64,000 nucleotides of DNA from Bacillota bacterium (GCA_023460955.1 JAEWOH010000048.1:47346-111345), one strand, 5' to 3'. Counted from the stretch's first letter, positions 35,395 through 45,603 are shown. A program made the numbers and translations. Notes: a model not told the origin generated them from the letters alone.

Positions 35395-36525
35395 ATGTTT
35401 AGTGATTTTGATTTAATATTAGTCAATGGTTATCTTATAGATGGTACTGGTACAGAGCCAGTTAAAAATGCAGTTGTGGGAATTAAGGATGGGAAAATTG
35501 CATCAGTTATTAAAGATGACGAATTTAAAATAAAAGCTGAAAACTGCAAAGTGATTGATTTGGAAGGTAAAACAATTTTACCAGGATTTATAAATACTCA
35601 TGTCCATATTAATTTTGCTGATCCTGATTATATTAAAAAATGGCTTTATTCAGGGATTACAACTGTAAGGGATATGGGTATATTAGATACCTTAGAGGTT
35701 ACAGATGTACTGGAAAAAAGGGATACAATACTTAATACTAATGAATTCCCGAGGATTATTATAGCAGGTAAGTTTATCACAGCATTGGGGGGATATGGTG
35801 GATGCAACCCAATTGGAATTATCTCTGAGGAAGAAGCAGTAAAAAAAGTAAATGAACTGTTAGACATGGGATGTGATCTTATAAAGACAGTTTTAGAAGA
35901 TGGGTATGATCCAAGTACTTTTGGACTCCCTAAATTGAGTAAGGAGTTACTAAAGGCTATATGTGATGAAGCACATAGTAAAGGTGCCTGGGTTTCGGCA
36001 CATGTATCACAGGCAAAGAATTTAGAGATATTAGTTGATGCTGGAATTAATGAAGCAGCCCATAATGTATGTGATAAAATATCTGATGAGCTTATAGAAA
36101 AAATGGTTAAGAAAAATGTTTATATGGTTCCTACTATGAATTTATATAAGGCATTTAGTGAAAAGTATGGTGCTGCATTTTATGATACTTGTGTTGATAA
36201 TCTTGTAAGGTTCATTCAGGCAGGAGGGCAAATTGCAATTGGAACTGATTTTATTGAAGAGGATTTACCTTGGTTTGAATTAGGATTACCATTTTATGAA
36301 TTACAATTATTAAAAGATTCAGGGTTAGACAATAAGAAGATAATAACTGCCTTAACTAAAAACGGAGCTGAGGTAATAGGCTTAAGTGACAGAATAGGAA
36401 CTATAGAAAGAAATAAAATAGCTGATATAATTGTGGTTAACGGTAATCCTTTAATGGATTTAGAATGCTTAAAGGATATAAATCTTATTATTAAAAATGG
36501 AGAGATTATCAGAAATGAAAAATAA
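35395..36525 (+). CDS. Amidohydrolase family protein (imidazolonepropionase-like)
   Basis: The 376-residue metal-dependent hydrolase has the first metal site in TILPGFINTHVHINF (HxH), a probable carboxylated-lysine region (DLIKTVLEDGYDP), later histidines (AHVSQAKN, AAHNV) and the aspartate in IAIGTDFIEED. The C-terminus returns to the small beta domain (GTIERNKIADIIVVNGNPL). The family cleaves C-N bonds in cyclic amides, prolyl dipeptides and similar compounds; the substrate is not predictable. A GGAGG SD precedes the ATG. It is probably controlled by the AraC-type gene just upstream. Confidence 0.82.
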   Translation: MFSDFDLILVNGYLIDGTGTEPVKNAVVGIKDGKIASVIKDDEFKIKAENCKVIDLEGKTILPGFINTHVHINFADPDYIKKWLYSGITTVRDMGILDTLEVTDVLEKRDTILNTNEFPRIIIAGKFITALGGYGGCNPIGIISEEEAVKKVNELLDMGCDLIKTVLEDGYDPSTFGLPKLSKELLKAICDEAHSKGAWVSAHVSQAKNLEILVDAGINEAAHNVCDKISDELIEKMVKKNVYMVPTMNLYKAFSEKYGAAFYDTCVDNLVRFIQAGGQIAIGTDFIEEDLPWFELGLPFYELQLLKDSGLDNKKIITALTKNGAEVIGLSDRIGTIERNKIADIIVVNGNPLMDLECLKDINLIIKNGEIIRNEK

Positions 36526-36606
36526 TAAGATGTAATTACATAGGCGGAATGACAATAAATATTGTTAAAACGAATTAAGTTTTGCTGAACATAATAGAGC
36601 TTAATA

Positions 36607-36660
36607 TAGGCTGAGCAGCCAAGAAGGGTTTCCCGTTCAAGACTGCTCAGCCTTTTTTAT
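36607..36660 (+). terminator. Terminator after the amidohydrolase gene
   Basis: GGCTGAGCAG pairs with CTGCTCAGCC across a 24-nt loop, then six T. Confidence 0.92.
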
Positions 36661-36673
36661 AGTGTAAGGCGTG

Positions 36674-36696
36674 TCCCTTGAACAGCAAGGGGTTTT
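36674..36696 (+). terminator. Second, smaller terminator-like hairpin
   Basis: CCCTTG-AACAG-CAAGGG followed by GTTTTATTT, only 14 bases after the first terminator. Confidence 0.55.
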
Positions 36697-36813
36697 ATTT
36701 AACATTGAAGTAACAAAATACTTGCTGTAAAATTAATTATTGAATAGGCAAACATTTGATTGAAATTAACGTAATATATTATGTCGGAATAATAATTACA
36801 ACAGGAGATTATG

Positions 36814-37500
36814 ATGAATACAGATTTGTTAAAGTTAAATGGAAAAAGAGGGTACTTTTATAGGATATTATTCATATTGCTGGTGCCTATGGCTCAAGGT
36901 TTATATTTTTTAATTAATCTCACTACCACAAGAGCTTACGATATTACCATATATTTAGACAAGTTTATACCTTTTAATGAGTGGTTTATTTTACCTTACG
37001 TGTTTTGGTACTTCTATACCTTCGGAGCACTACTTATTTTGGCCTATGTAGATTACAAGACCTTTTATAAGCTGTTGTTCAGTATTGTAACAGGAATGCT
37101 GGTATGTTTTACAGTATACGTGATTTTTCCTACAACTGTCCCAAGACCACATGTTGAAGGCACAAACCTGCTTCAGAAACTGGTATTATATATATACGGC
37201 AATGACAAGCCTTATAACTGTTTCCCAAGCATTCATATGATGGATACTTTGCTTATCACAATGTTCATATTTAAACACTTTAAAAGCCGCCTATTAAAGC
37301 TATCGACAGGAATCATATGCGTATGCATTTATCTTTCCACATGGTTCGTTAAGCAGCACAGCATCCTTGATGCGGTTGCATCGACAATATTAGGAATAAG
37401 CTTGTTCTTTGTATTTGAAAATGAATATGTAATAAGGAAGCTTTCGGAGCTAAGAGAAATCCTCAGTTTCAGGAAGAGGGTTAAAGAGGTTTCAGAATAA
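36814..37500 (+). CDS. PAP2-superfamily membrane phosphatase
   Basis: The 228-residue protein has about six membrane segments, the PSIH motif (NCFPSIHMMD) and a downstream KQHSILD that corresponds to the second catalytic histidine and aspartate of the PAP2 fold. The first motif (KxxxxxxRP) is degenerate (TTVPRPH). Inositol-phosphate or lipid-phosphate dephosphorylation is the family role. AGGAG is spaced correctly for the second of two adjacent ATGs. It is monocistronic. Confidence 0.78.
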   Translation: MNTDLLKLNGKRGYFYRILFILLVPMAQGLYFLINLTTTRAYDITIYLDKFIPFNEWFILPYVFWYFYTFGALLILAYVDYKTFYKLLFSIVTGMLVCFTVYVIFPTTVPRPHVEGTNLLQKLVLYIYGNDKPYNCFPSIHMMDTLLITMFIFKHFKSRLLKLSTGIICVCIYLSTWFVKQHSILDAVASTILGISLFFVFENEYVIRKLSELREILSFRKRVKEVSE

Positions 37501-37652
37501 TTTACCTGCTTATAAAAATATTATATAATTTTGTCTGTTGTATAAATATAAATTATTTGTATAATTAGATATTATATAATATTTTTTTATTATGAGTAAT
37601 CTGGACAAATGCTTAAAAAGCAAAGTTCCAATTTCCATACATGGAGGTTAAA

Positions 37653-38471
37653 ATGAGCTTTAAAAGACAAGAGTTAAAGGACGCACACCGGATTGTAATT
37701 AAGGTTGGAACATCGACATTAACATATGATACAGGAAAAATTAATTTTACAAGAATTGATAAGCTCGCAAGAATTATTTCAGATCTTTCAAACCAGGGCA
37801 AAGAGGTAATACTTGTTACTTCGGGTGCCATAGGCGTCGGTGTAGACAAGCTTAAGCTTCCCGAGAGGCCGAAAACCATACGTGAAAAGCAGGCTGTTGC
37901 TGCAGTAGGGCAATGTGAGCTTATGCACATGTATAGCAAATTCTTCTCAGAATATGGTCATATTGTAGGTCAGATTCTATTGACTAGAGATATTGTCGGT
38001 GATGAAAGCTGCTGTAAAAATGTTGTTAATACATTTGAAACTTTATTGGCTAAAGGAATTGTGCCGATTGTTAATGAAAACGACTCAGTATCAATTGTGG
38101 AGCTTAAGGTAGGGCAGATTGATACCTTTAGTGAAAATGATACTCTATCGGCTATTGTTGCAAAACTTATTCGTGCTGACTTGCTGATAATTCTATCGGA
38201 CATAGACGGGTTTTATGACAGTGACCCAAGAAAAAATCCAAACTCAAAAATGTTATCAGTTATTGAGGACATTACACCTGAAATTGAATGTTGTGCAGAC
38301 GGAGCTGGAACAAAACGCGGAACAGGGGGAATGGTAACTAAGCTCAAGGCGGCTAAAATTGCCACTAAAGCCGGCGTTAACGTAGTTCTTACAAACGGCA
38401 GTTACCCTGAAGCAGTTATGAATATAATTAATGGGGATGAAATTGGTACTGTTTTTGTTGGAAGGGAATAA
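37653..38471 (+). CDS. proB: Glutamate 5-kinase without PUA domain
   Basis: The 272-residue amino-acid kinase starts HRIVIKVGTSTLTYDTGKIN and contains VTSGAIGVGVDKL, VPIVNENDSVSI and the ATP-site GTGGMVTKLKAAKIA. It phosphorylates glutamate in proline synthesis. It lacks the ~100-residue C-terminal PUA domain of the E. coli enzyme, a common clostridial short form. The start uses GGAGGT; an ATG 12 bases upstream overlaps that SD. No proA is adjacent, so the second pathway step is encoded elsewhere. Confidence 0.93.
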   Translation: MSFKRQELKDAHRIVIKVGTSTLTYDTGKINFTRIDKLARIISDLSNQGKEVILVTSGAIGVGVDKLKLPERPKTIREKQAVAAVGQCELMHMYSKFFSEYGHIVGQILLTRDIVGDESCCKNVVNTFETLLAKGIVPIVNENDSVSIVELKVGQIDTFSENDTLSAIVAKLIRADLLIILSDIDGFYDSDPRKNPNSKMLSVIEDITPEIECCADGAGTKRGTGGMVTKLKAAKIATKAGVNVVLTNGSYPEAVMNIINGDEIGTVFVGRE

Positions 38472-38524
38472 TTATTACTTGATTGCACCACACAAAATTA
38501 AATATAGAATTTAATATAATAAAT

Positions 38525-38552
38525 AAAAACCCCGCCACAGCGGGGTTTTTAT
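38525..38552. terminator. Bidirectional terminator between proB and the PBP gene
   Basis: AAAAACCCCGC-CACA-GCGGGGTTTTT: a GC-rich perfect stem with A-run on one side and T-run on the other, serving both convergent genes. Confidence 0.95.
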
Positions 38553-38595
38553 TTGTATTGTTCTAAATATACATAATTAACCAATATTATCTTTC

Positions 38596-41145
38596 TTACG
38601 GTATTGTTTCCATTCCGTCGTCCGGCTGCTTTTCAGGTATATTTGTAACAGGTGCCGTAGGCTTTTGAGGTCCTTTTGACGCTCCGTTATTTTGCAACGG
38701 TGACGGGTTAATAGGCTGTACAGTTGAAGAGCTGTGGATTGTACAGTATTCTTCCTGAGGTACCTCGTACATCCAGTCCTTGATTTGTGCGGCAAGTGAT
38801 TTATCACTTGGATCCTTTGGCAGGTATGGCACAGGACGCTTTATAAATACCTTTTCCTGAACAAGTGCCGGAGGACAATAAGGTCCAGCCAACAAAGGCC
38901 TGCCATATAAATCTTTACTTGATATATCAACCTTTGCGAGTACGTGAACGTTACAGAAATCGGTACTGCTTGGTTCAGTACCCTTCACAAAATATTCAGA
39001 GGTTAATCTGCTTCCTCTCGGATCATTAGCACAATTTGGTCCCGGTACCTTTCCCGAATCCACACACACAGTTTTCTTCACAATGTTTTCAGGCATCGGG
39101 TTAAAGTTCTTCACATCAAGATTTGAATGTATACGGTTCATAACTTTATTCCACAGTAAAAGTGCTTGGTTCCACTCGGTTTTCTTAAGTGATTTTGGAG
39201 TATTATAGCCATACCAGGTTGCACCTACATAGTAGGGGGAGTAGCCAACAAACCACTTATCCTTATAATCATTGGTGGTACCGGTCTTACCTGCCGAAGG
39301 AATTGTTTTCCCAGACTTGTTTTTAATCTGTCCATACCGGAGGCCGTTACTACCCGGAACTGCTCCTGCAGCAGTTCCGTTTGTAACAACGTCCTGGAGC
39401 ATGCTTGTCATTATAAAGGCGGTACTTTCCTTGTAGGCGACATTGCTTTCCTGCTCCTGCTTTTTATCCAGAAGCACATTACCCTTATCATCGGTTACTT
39501 TTGTATATGCAATAGGTTCCAAATACATACCCTTATTGACAAACGGAACATATGCCGACGCCATAATAAGAGGATTTACACCCTCATTAAGACCTCCGAG
39601 AGCCATGGAAACATAACCCTCCTTAGGTCTGTCTATATGAACCTTTTTCAAATATTCCAATGATTTACCAGCACCCAGATAATCTCTGAACAATAAGGCC
39701 GCAACTACGTTCTGGGATTTTGTAATAGCTTTTCTTACAGTTAATAAACCTTGATAAGTTCCGGACTCGGCATTTGTAGGATATGGTGTTGTGGGTTTTG
39801 TATTATCCATATAAACCGGCACATCATCCACAACGGTTGCTGCTGTGAAAAGACCGGTATCTATACCCGGAGCGTAAACTGCTATTGGTTTAAAACTGGA
39901 GCCGGGCTGTCTGTGCATCAGCTCGGAGGCCGCTTTATTTAGTGTAAAATTAGCTGTTTTTTGACCGTATCCCCCATACATTCCGCGAATCTGGCCGTTG
40001 TTAGGATCGAGTACCAGCATGGCTCCCTGGGCCTGCATATCAGGATTGCTTATCTTTGCATTTGCAGGGAAGTTGTTTATGTTTGTAAATTCCTCAGTCA
40101 TTATTTTTTGAACATTGGAATCCTGAGTAGTATATATCTTCAAGCCGCTGTTGTATATTTTAATGCTGGCAGCATCGCTTGAAAGGTTATACTGCTTCAT
40201 AAGGTCTTTCTTAACTTGGGTCAGCACATAGTCAACAAAGTAGCTCTGTACATTTGTTACCTTTTTTGTTTCTTCATCCTTGGGCTGATAAAATTTTAGC
40301 TTTTCGGCTACAGCTTCGTCATATTCATTCTGGCTGATGTAACCCTGCTTAAGCATTTCTTTAAGAATAATTTCCTGACGATCTTTATTTCTATTTTTGT
40401 TTTTTTCACTAAGTGTCGGGTCATACAAGCCCGGTGATTTGGTTATTCCGGCTATGCAGGCACATTCTGCAAGTGACAGATCATCTACATCCTTATTAAA
40501 GAATTTCTTTGCTGCGGCCTGAACACCATAAACACCAGAGCCGGTAGTAATACGGTTCATGTAGTTGTCAAGTATCTGGTCTTTTGATAGAACTTTTTCA
40601 AGTGCCATGGCCTGCCAGGCTTCCTGAACCTTTCTTTTTATTGTTGACTCTTCATTTCCTGTAATATTTTTTACAAGCTGCTGAGTTATTGTACTACCGC
40701 CATAAGAGGCATTACCAAAGGTAATTATATACTCGAAAGCAGCTCCTACAAAACGTTTAATGTCCATACCATTATGTGTTTTAAAACGTGAGTCTTCAAT
40801 AGCAATAAAAGCATTTCTCATATTATCGGGTATTTCTGAATGTTCAACCAGCACTCTGTTTTCACTACCCTTTATCTGGGCTATTTCGTTTCCATCTTTA
40901 TCATATATGAAAGAGGTAAGCTTCGTTATATCCAGCTGATCGGGAGTTATTTCAGGAGCATTTTTTACATAGCCAAATACAGCTCCTCCTAAAATTCCAC
41001 CAAAGACACACCCTAAAGATATGAGGATAACCATTACTGTCTTAATAACTGCAAGTGTAAATTGAACATAAGGAGAAGAACGTTTCTTTTTCTTCTTCAC
41101 CGGCTGCTCTTCATTACTTTTTGCAGCTTTTTCATTAGGTCTCAT
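38596..41145 (-). CDS. Class A penicillin-binding protein (PBP1A family)
   Basis: The 849-residue peptidoglycan synthase has a lysine-rich cytoplasmic end (KKKKKR), one membrane segment (~residues 30-55), a transglycosylase domain (EDSRFKTHNGMD, GGSTITQQLVKN, LEKVLSKDQILDNYMN) and a transpeptidase domain with the serine in QPGSSFKP (~417), SQN, and KTGTT (~620). A proline-rich tail ends the protein. The ATG with AAGGAGG (41145) is chosen; the open frame extends 24 codons more with no SD. It is last in the minus-strand set M23 peptidase, bactofilin, PBP, which suggests joint work on wall growth or sporulation. Confidence 0.93.
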   Translation of the reverse strand: MRPNEKAAKSNEEQPVKKKKKRSSPYVQFTLAVIKTVMVILISLGCVFGGILGGAVFGYVKNAPEITPDQLDITKLTSFIYDKDGNEIAQIKGSENRVLVEHSEIPDNMRNAFIAIEDSRFKTHNGMDIKRFVGAAFEYIITFGNASYGGSTITQQLVKNITGNEESTIKRKVQEAWQAMALEKVLSKDQILDNYMNRITTGSGVYGVQAAAKKFFNKDVDDLSLAECACIAGITKSPGLYDPTLSEKNKNRNKDRQEIILKEMLKQGYISQNEYDEAVAEKLKFYQPKDEETKKVTNVQSYFVDYVLTQVKKDLMKQYNLSSDAASIKIYNSGLKIYTTQDSNVQKIMTEEFTNINNFPANAKISNPDMQAQGAMLVLDPNNGQIRGMYGGYGQKTANFTLNKAASELMHRQPGSSFKPIAVYAPGIDTGLFTAATVVDDVPVYMDNTKPTTPYPTNAESGTYQGLLTVRKAITKSQNVVAALLFRDYLGAGKSLEYLKKVHIDRPKEGYVSMALGGLNEGVNPLIMASAYVPFVNKGMYLEPIAYTKVTDDKGNVLLDKKQEQESNVAYKESTAFIMTSMLQDVVTNGTAAGAVPGSNGLRYGQIKNKSGKTIPSAGKTGTTNDYKDKWFVGYSPYYVGATWYGYNTPKSLKKTEWNQALLLWNKVMNRIHSNLDVKNFNPMPENIVKKTVCVDSGKVPGPNCANDPRGSRLTSEYFVKGTEPSSTDFCNVHVLAKVDISSKDLYGRPLLAGPYCPPALVQEKVFIKRPVPYLPKDPSDKSLAAQIKDWMYEVPQEEYCTIHSSSTVQPINPSPLQNNGASKGPQKPTAPVTNIPEKQPDDGMETIP

Positions 41146-41261
41146 AATATCCTCCTTAACTTTCTGAATAACAGTTGTTCTCAATATTATACCACAGTAG
41201 GAAAAGAGCCGCAACAAATTGCCTTGTCAGCAGGTTTCAAGCTAGTTTGTAATATTATTAA

Positions 41262-41289
41262 ACCCCGGTCCACATATGTGAAACGGGGT
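41262..41289 (-). terminator. Hairpin after the bactofilin gene
   Basis: On the minus strand ACCCCG pairs with CGGGGT across a 16-nt loop, followed by TTAATAATATT. The weak T-run suggests partial termination before the PBP gene. Confidence 0.5.
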
Positions 41290-41304
41290 AAATAAATTAA
41301 CTGA

Positions 41305-41730
41305 TTAGGACTCCTCTTCGCCGGCAGCTGCACTTTTTCTGAAGTCCTTTTTCTTTCCCAATAAAATTGGTTTAGCCGCGGGGGCTTCAAGCATTTTGCA
41401 ATTCCCCTCAAAAAGACTTCCTTCTTCACAGACAAAGGATTTTACCTGAATGTCTCCAACTACCCGTGAGGTTGATAAAAGCTTGAGTAAGCCTGATGTA
41501 AATACGTTTCCTTCTATGGTACCTGAAACGTGAATATTTGAAGCTGACACATCGCCTTTGATTACTGAGGCATTCCCCAGATACAAATCACCTTGAATGA
41601 TGACATTCCCTGTTACCTTACCATCAATTCTCACAATTCCCTTGGAGTTTATATCACCCTTCATCTCAGTGTTTGTACCTATAAGAGTGTCAAATGTGGC
41701 TTTCTCGTAATCTGTTTGCTTTTTAAACAA
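41305..41730 (-). CDS. Bactofilin (polymer-forming cytoskeletal protein)
   Basis: The 141-residue product has a central beta-helix (IGTNTEMKGDINSKGIVRIDGKVTGNVIIQGDLYLGNASVIKGDV...) with the regular hydrophobic/glycine spacing of DUF583 bactofilins, flanked by short disordered ends. Bactofilins self-assemble into filaments that place wall enzymes. The start is TTG with GGGGG eight bases upstream. It sits between an M23 endopeptidase and a PBP; bactofilin-M23 pairing is a well-known arrangement in cell-shape modules. Confidence 0.92.
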   Translation of the reverse strand: MFKKQTDYEKATFDTLIGTNTEMKGDINSKGIVRIDGKVTGNVIIQGDLYLGNASVIKGDVSASNIHVSGTIEGNVFTSGLLKLLSTSRVVGDIQVKSFVCEEGSLFEGNCKMLEAPAAKPILLGKKKDFRKSAAAGEEES

Positions 41731-41808
41731 GTTTTTTTCCCCCTTTAATGTAAATCAAATCGGTGTTTATAGTAATTTAAATGTAGCTCCTATATGCCTA
41801 TGCTCAAA

Positions 41809-42768
41809 TCATTTACCAGTATCCAAGGTGACATACTCAGTCGGATTAACGGGTGTGTTTCCAATTCTTATTTCAAAGTGGAGATGGGGCCCTGTACTAT
41901 TCCCGGTACTGCCAACCAATGCAATCTTTTGTCCCTTTTTAACCTTTTCTCCTTTTTTAACAAGGAGTTTTGAGGAATGACCGTAAATTGTTCTAAAGCC
42001 ATTCTGATGATCGATCTTTACATTATAACCATAACCCTGTGAGTAACCGGAAAACTCAACAACACCTGATGCTGCAGCATAAATCGGATCCCCCTTTGAG
42101 GCTGATATATCAACACCTTCATGAGGTTTGTAAACTTTTTTTATGGGGTGGTTTCTCATGCCGAAGGGCGAAGAAATGAGCCCTTTGGCAGGAACAAAGT
42201 CAGGTATTGCAGCCATACAGCTTTCCAGCATTTGATCTGTTTTCTGTAACTGCTCCGAAAGATTAGGGTCAGAACTTGTAAAGCTATTAAGTTCCTTAAC
42301 TAACTTACTTAGCTGTGTAAGGTTAATAAGCGTAGCTTTGTTTTCTTTATTTGTAGCAGAGCCTCTGCTGGTTTTAGTTACATAATCTTTAGCTACGTCT
42401 GTATACAGTCTTGAAAATTCTTGTATTTTTTCTTTTGCTTTAATATTTTCGGTTTTAAGCTCCTCCAGCTGATTGTTGCTAAGATTCAGCAGCTGGTTTT
42501 GCTGTCGTATTGTATCTGTCAAAGCTGCTATTTTTTCTTCCAACTCGACACTGCTTACTTCAGCGATTTTATTTGAAGAGTTTTCCTTATTTTTCAGATA
42601 ACTATATGTAAAAAAGGACGCTGAAATTGATAGTATAATTAACGCTGTAATAAGGAGCTTTGCAAAAGGTGCCATAAGTGAAACCTTTTTTACAGAGTCA
42701 TTTGTATTGGGTATGATTACAATAGAATAGCTCTTATTAAGTTTTTTCATAAAGCTTTTAAATTTCAT
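41809..42768 (-). CDS. M23 family metallopeptidase with coiled coil
   Basis: The 319-residue protein has one N-terminal membrane segment (~residues 35-55), a coiled coil (~75-135) and a C-terminal LytM/M23 domain with metal ligands in HEGVD (~217-221) and HLHFE (~296). It cuts peptide cross-links of peptidoglycan outside the membrane. The catalytic residues are all present, so it should be active. The start has an AGGT SD. The bactofilin gene follows 78 bases later. Confidence 0.92.
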   Translation of the reverse strand: MKFKSFMKKLNKSYSIVIIPNTNDSVKKVSLMAPFAKLLITALIILSISASFFTYSYLKNKENSSNKIAEVSSVELEEKIAALTDTIRQQNQLLNLSNNQLEELKTENIKAKEKIQEFSRLYTDVAKDYVTKTSRGSATNKENKATLINLTQLSKLVKELNSFTSSDPNLSEQLQKTDQMLESCMAAIPDFVPAKGLISSPFGMRNHPIKKVYKPHEGVDISASKGDPIYAAASGVVEFSGYSQGYGYNVKIDHQNGFRTIYGHSSKLLVKKGEKVKKGQKIALVGSTGNSTGPHLHFEIRIGNTPVNPTEYVTLDTGK

Positions 42769-42808
42769 TCTTACGTACCTGCCATAAATTAATTAGGATT
42801 GAAACCTA

Positions 42809-42944
42809 AGCCACCATAAAAAAGGACAATAAAATACCTTATATCGAATTATTTCCAATATAATGATATTTCTATACAATTGAGTTCTTTACTTTAACAA
42901 GTTATACTTTAAATGTGAATATTTTGCGACACTTTATGGTGGCT
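42809..42944. promoter_or_regulatory. Long-range 12-bp inverted repeat upstream of the M23 gene
   Basis: AGCCACCATAAA (42809-42820) and TTTATGGTGGCT (42933-42944) are perfect inverted copies 112 bases apart in the gap between the divergent M23 and chemoreceptor genes. The gap otherwise shows only AT-rich sequence. Confidence 0.55.
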
Positions 42945-43184
42945 ATCTTTTGTAGAATTAATAAGAAAAAACCAGAAGCGACAATTTGCAAATTATAATA
43001 TTCTACATTAATTTAAAATATCCTTTTTTTGAGGACAATTGAGATAAATTATTTAAATCATTCATTAATAATATCATAATATTTCAATTGTCAGACTATT
43101 TGACGAAATATGACAGACTGTAGAGGATTTTTAAAAGTTATATCGAATTAAATCATATAACTGACTTTTATTTCGGAGGTTGCC

Positions 43185-45503
43185 ATGAAAAACGTCAAGA
43201 GCACTGTTATTGGTGCTTTCAGTATTGTAATTGTTATATCGTTGCTATCAACAGCCATTTCATTTTTTGGCTATAATAAAGTAATAGATTCGGTTAATAA
43301 CATTCAAGTGAATAAGGCAAATCAGGACATGCTCCAGGAGCTTCTCAAGCTGTCATATCAAAGACAGCAGCTGGCGAATGACAGCGTGACTTCTCTGACA
43401 TTGAGCGGTCAAAAGGAGTTTGAGGCTTCCGGAAACAGTATTGACAAAATAGCAAATAATTTGCTTGATACCGGAATTACCCAACAGGATAAGGAAATGG
43501 TGAAAAGGCTCATTTCCATAAACAAAGAGTATTCTGATATATTTTTAAATACAATATCTCCTGACATTAAGAAGTTTGATAACATTTCTCTTGCACAAAG
43601 CTCAGCAGATGCTCAGAAGCTTTATGATACGCTTTATAAAAGCCAAGTGAGCCTAAGAGACCTTGTTGCTGCTGACCTTGATCCTAGACTGAACACTGCT
43701 CTCTCAGATGTTGTTGATATAAACAGACGATTAAAAATGATTAACGCAGATTCAAAGGAAATGGACGATAGTCTGACAGAAGTAAAAAACCTGTTGGGTG
43801 ATGTTCTTATGGAGCTTCAGGATAACGGAACTGAAGAAACGGTTTATAAGGAAAAGCTAAATAAAGAGATTGATGCCTTAAAACAGGGAATAACAAACGT
43901 ATCAGGAAATGGTCAGCTTATTTTAGACAACTCAGATGTGTTGGCTTTTGACAGGGTTTATAATCTGAAACAGGTAAAAACGCAGCTTAATCAGTATCAA
44001 ATACTGTCCAACCTGCTATATAATTCGGCACAGCTTAATTCTATTGTGATGTATTCGGCTGCCACATATGAAGAAGATACAGTAGCAGGTTTTAATAGTA
44101 CAAAAGCTAATATTGACGGGCTTATGAAGGATCTCTCGGCTGCAGGCTTGAATACGGAAGATATGGATTCTTTAAAAACCCAGCTCAATGCTTATTATGA
44201 TGCGGCTGATAAGGTTTTGGACAGAAGTGCAATCATGCGGAGAGGTCTACTTGTCAAAGGTTCAATCCAGCTTAGTGATTTAAGCCGCGAATTTACCGAC
44301 AACCTTGAGAAGTTGAGAAATTCTTTTAATGGATACCTGTCTGAGGATATTAAGACCTCCGAAAAAATTAAGACCACAATAATATGGATTCTTGCAGCGA
44401 TAACTTTATTCTCAATTTTAGTTGGAATGCTGATAGCATTTGTTCTGGCAAAAAAGATAACTAACCCTATAAACTCTTTATCAGCAATACTCTCACGGGT
44501 TGAAAAAGGTGACCTTACGGTAAGAGCGGATATCAAAGCCGATGGAGAAATAGGCGGGCTAACCAAAAAGGTAAACAGTGTCCTTGAAGGCCAGCAGAAA
44601 ATGGTTGAACAGTTCAAAGATACAACCCATGAAATAAGCAATCTTAAACAGCGCTTAACACTACTTGTCAAACAAAATCGCGATAGTGTAAGCAAGATTT
44701 CAAATTACAAAAGGAATCCGATTGTTTCCGAAGGCACTCACTTGGATACTGAAAGTATTATTACCGATGTTAAGACAGTTTCCATGCAGACCCAAAAGGC
44801 CGCTGATGACAGCCGTAAAGCAATTGAACTTGCAAAATCGCGCGGAAAAGCTGTTGAAGATGCTGAATTGGTCATTAATTCGGTAAATGAAACAGTTAAA
44901 TCTATTTCTGCATCTATTTCAAAACTGGAAGCATCTTCAGGCAAGATTGGTGAAATAACCAACACCATTACGCAGATTGCATCACAAACAAATCTTTTGG
45001 CATTAAATGCTGCAATAGAAGCTAACAGAGCAGGGCAACAGGGAAAAGGTTTTGCCGTAGTTGCAGATGAAATTCGAAAACTCTCAAATGCAAGTAATCA
45101 ATCTGCAACAGAAATTAAAAACCAAATAAAGGAGATTCAATCCAGTATAACTTATGCTGTGGAAAAAATGAATCTTGGTGTAATCGGGGTTGAGGACGGT
45201 GCTAACAGAATCAATAAAGTAAAAGAAGGGATATCCGAGATTATTGAATCTGTTAATCTGGTGGCGCAAGCTATCAAGGAATCTGCCGATAAAGCCCAAA
45301 ATCATTACGAAACTACTGTTCAATTTATCGAGGCAGTTGATAACATGTCCAGATCTGCTGTTGAAACAGCAGTATCGGGTGAAAGTATTAATGATATTAT
45401 AGAAATTCAGACAGATACACTGAAGGATTTGGACCAGATATCAATCCTCCTGCATGAGGCATCAGATGATTTAAAAAATATTTCAGAAAAGGTTAAAGTA
45501 TAA
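43185..45503 (+). CDS. Methyl-accepting chemotaxis protein
   Basis: The 772-residue chemoreceptor has two membrane segments (~7-29 and 398-422), a large helical sensor domain of ~365 residues between them, a HAMP linker (~423-475) and a signalling domain with the conserved hairpin ITQIASQTNLLALNAAIEAN and GFAVVADEIRKLS. The long all-helical sensor suggests a double four-helix-bundle type; its ligand is unknown. The ATG has GGAGG upstream. It is a single gene with its own terminator, as is usual for receptors distant from the che operon. Confidence 0.93.
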   Translation: MKNVKSTVIGAFSIVIVISLLSTAISFFGYNKVIDSVNNIQVNKANQDMLQELLKLSYQRQQLANDSVTSLTLSGQKEFEASGNSIDKIANNLLDTGITQQDKEMVKRLISINKEYSDIFLNTISPDIKKFDNISLAQSSADAQKLYDTLYKSQVSLRDLVAADLDPRLNTALSDVVDINRRLKMINADSKEMDDSLTEVKNLLGDVLMELQDNGTEETVYKEKLNKEIDALKQGITNVSGNGQLILDNSDVLAFDRVYNLKQVKTQLNQYQILSNLLYNSAQLNSIVMYSAATYEEDTVAGFNSTKANIDGLMKDLSAAGLNTEDMDSLKTQLNAYYDAADKVLDRSAIMRRGLLVKGSIQLSDLSREFTDNLEKLRNSFNGYLSEDIKTSEKIKTTIIWILAAITLFSILVGMLIAFVLAKKITNPINSLSAILSRVEKGDLTVRADIKADGEIGGLTKKVNSVLEGQQKMVEQFKDTTHEISNLKQRLTLLVKQNRDSVSKISNYKRNPIVSEGTHLDTESIITDVKTVSMQTQKAADDSRKAIELAKSRGKAVEDAELVINSVNETVKSISASISKLEASSGKIGEITNTITQIASQTNLLALNAAIEANRAGQQGKGFAVVADEIRKLSNASNQSATEIKNQIKEIQSSITYAVEKMNLGVIGVEDGANRINKVKEGISEIIESVNLVAQAIKESADKAQNHYETTVQFIEAVDNMSRSAVETAVSGESINDIIEIQTDTLKDLDQISILLHEASDDLKNISEKVKV

Positions 45504-45603
45504 GAATTGTTTTTTATATAAGAAATTGTTGGAAATAGAGGTATAAATGCATTACTATGTGGAATAATTAATATAACGGCATACTGATTCAAAAATAATT
45601 TTT

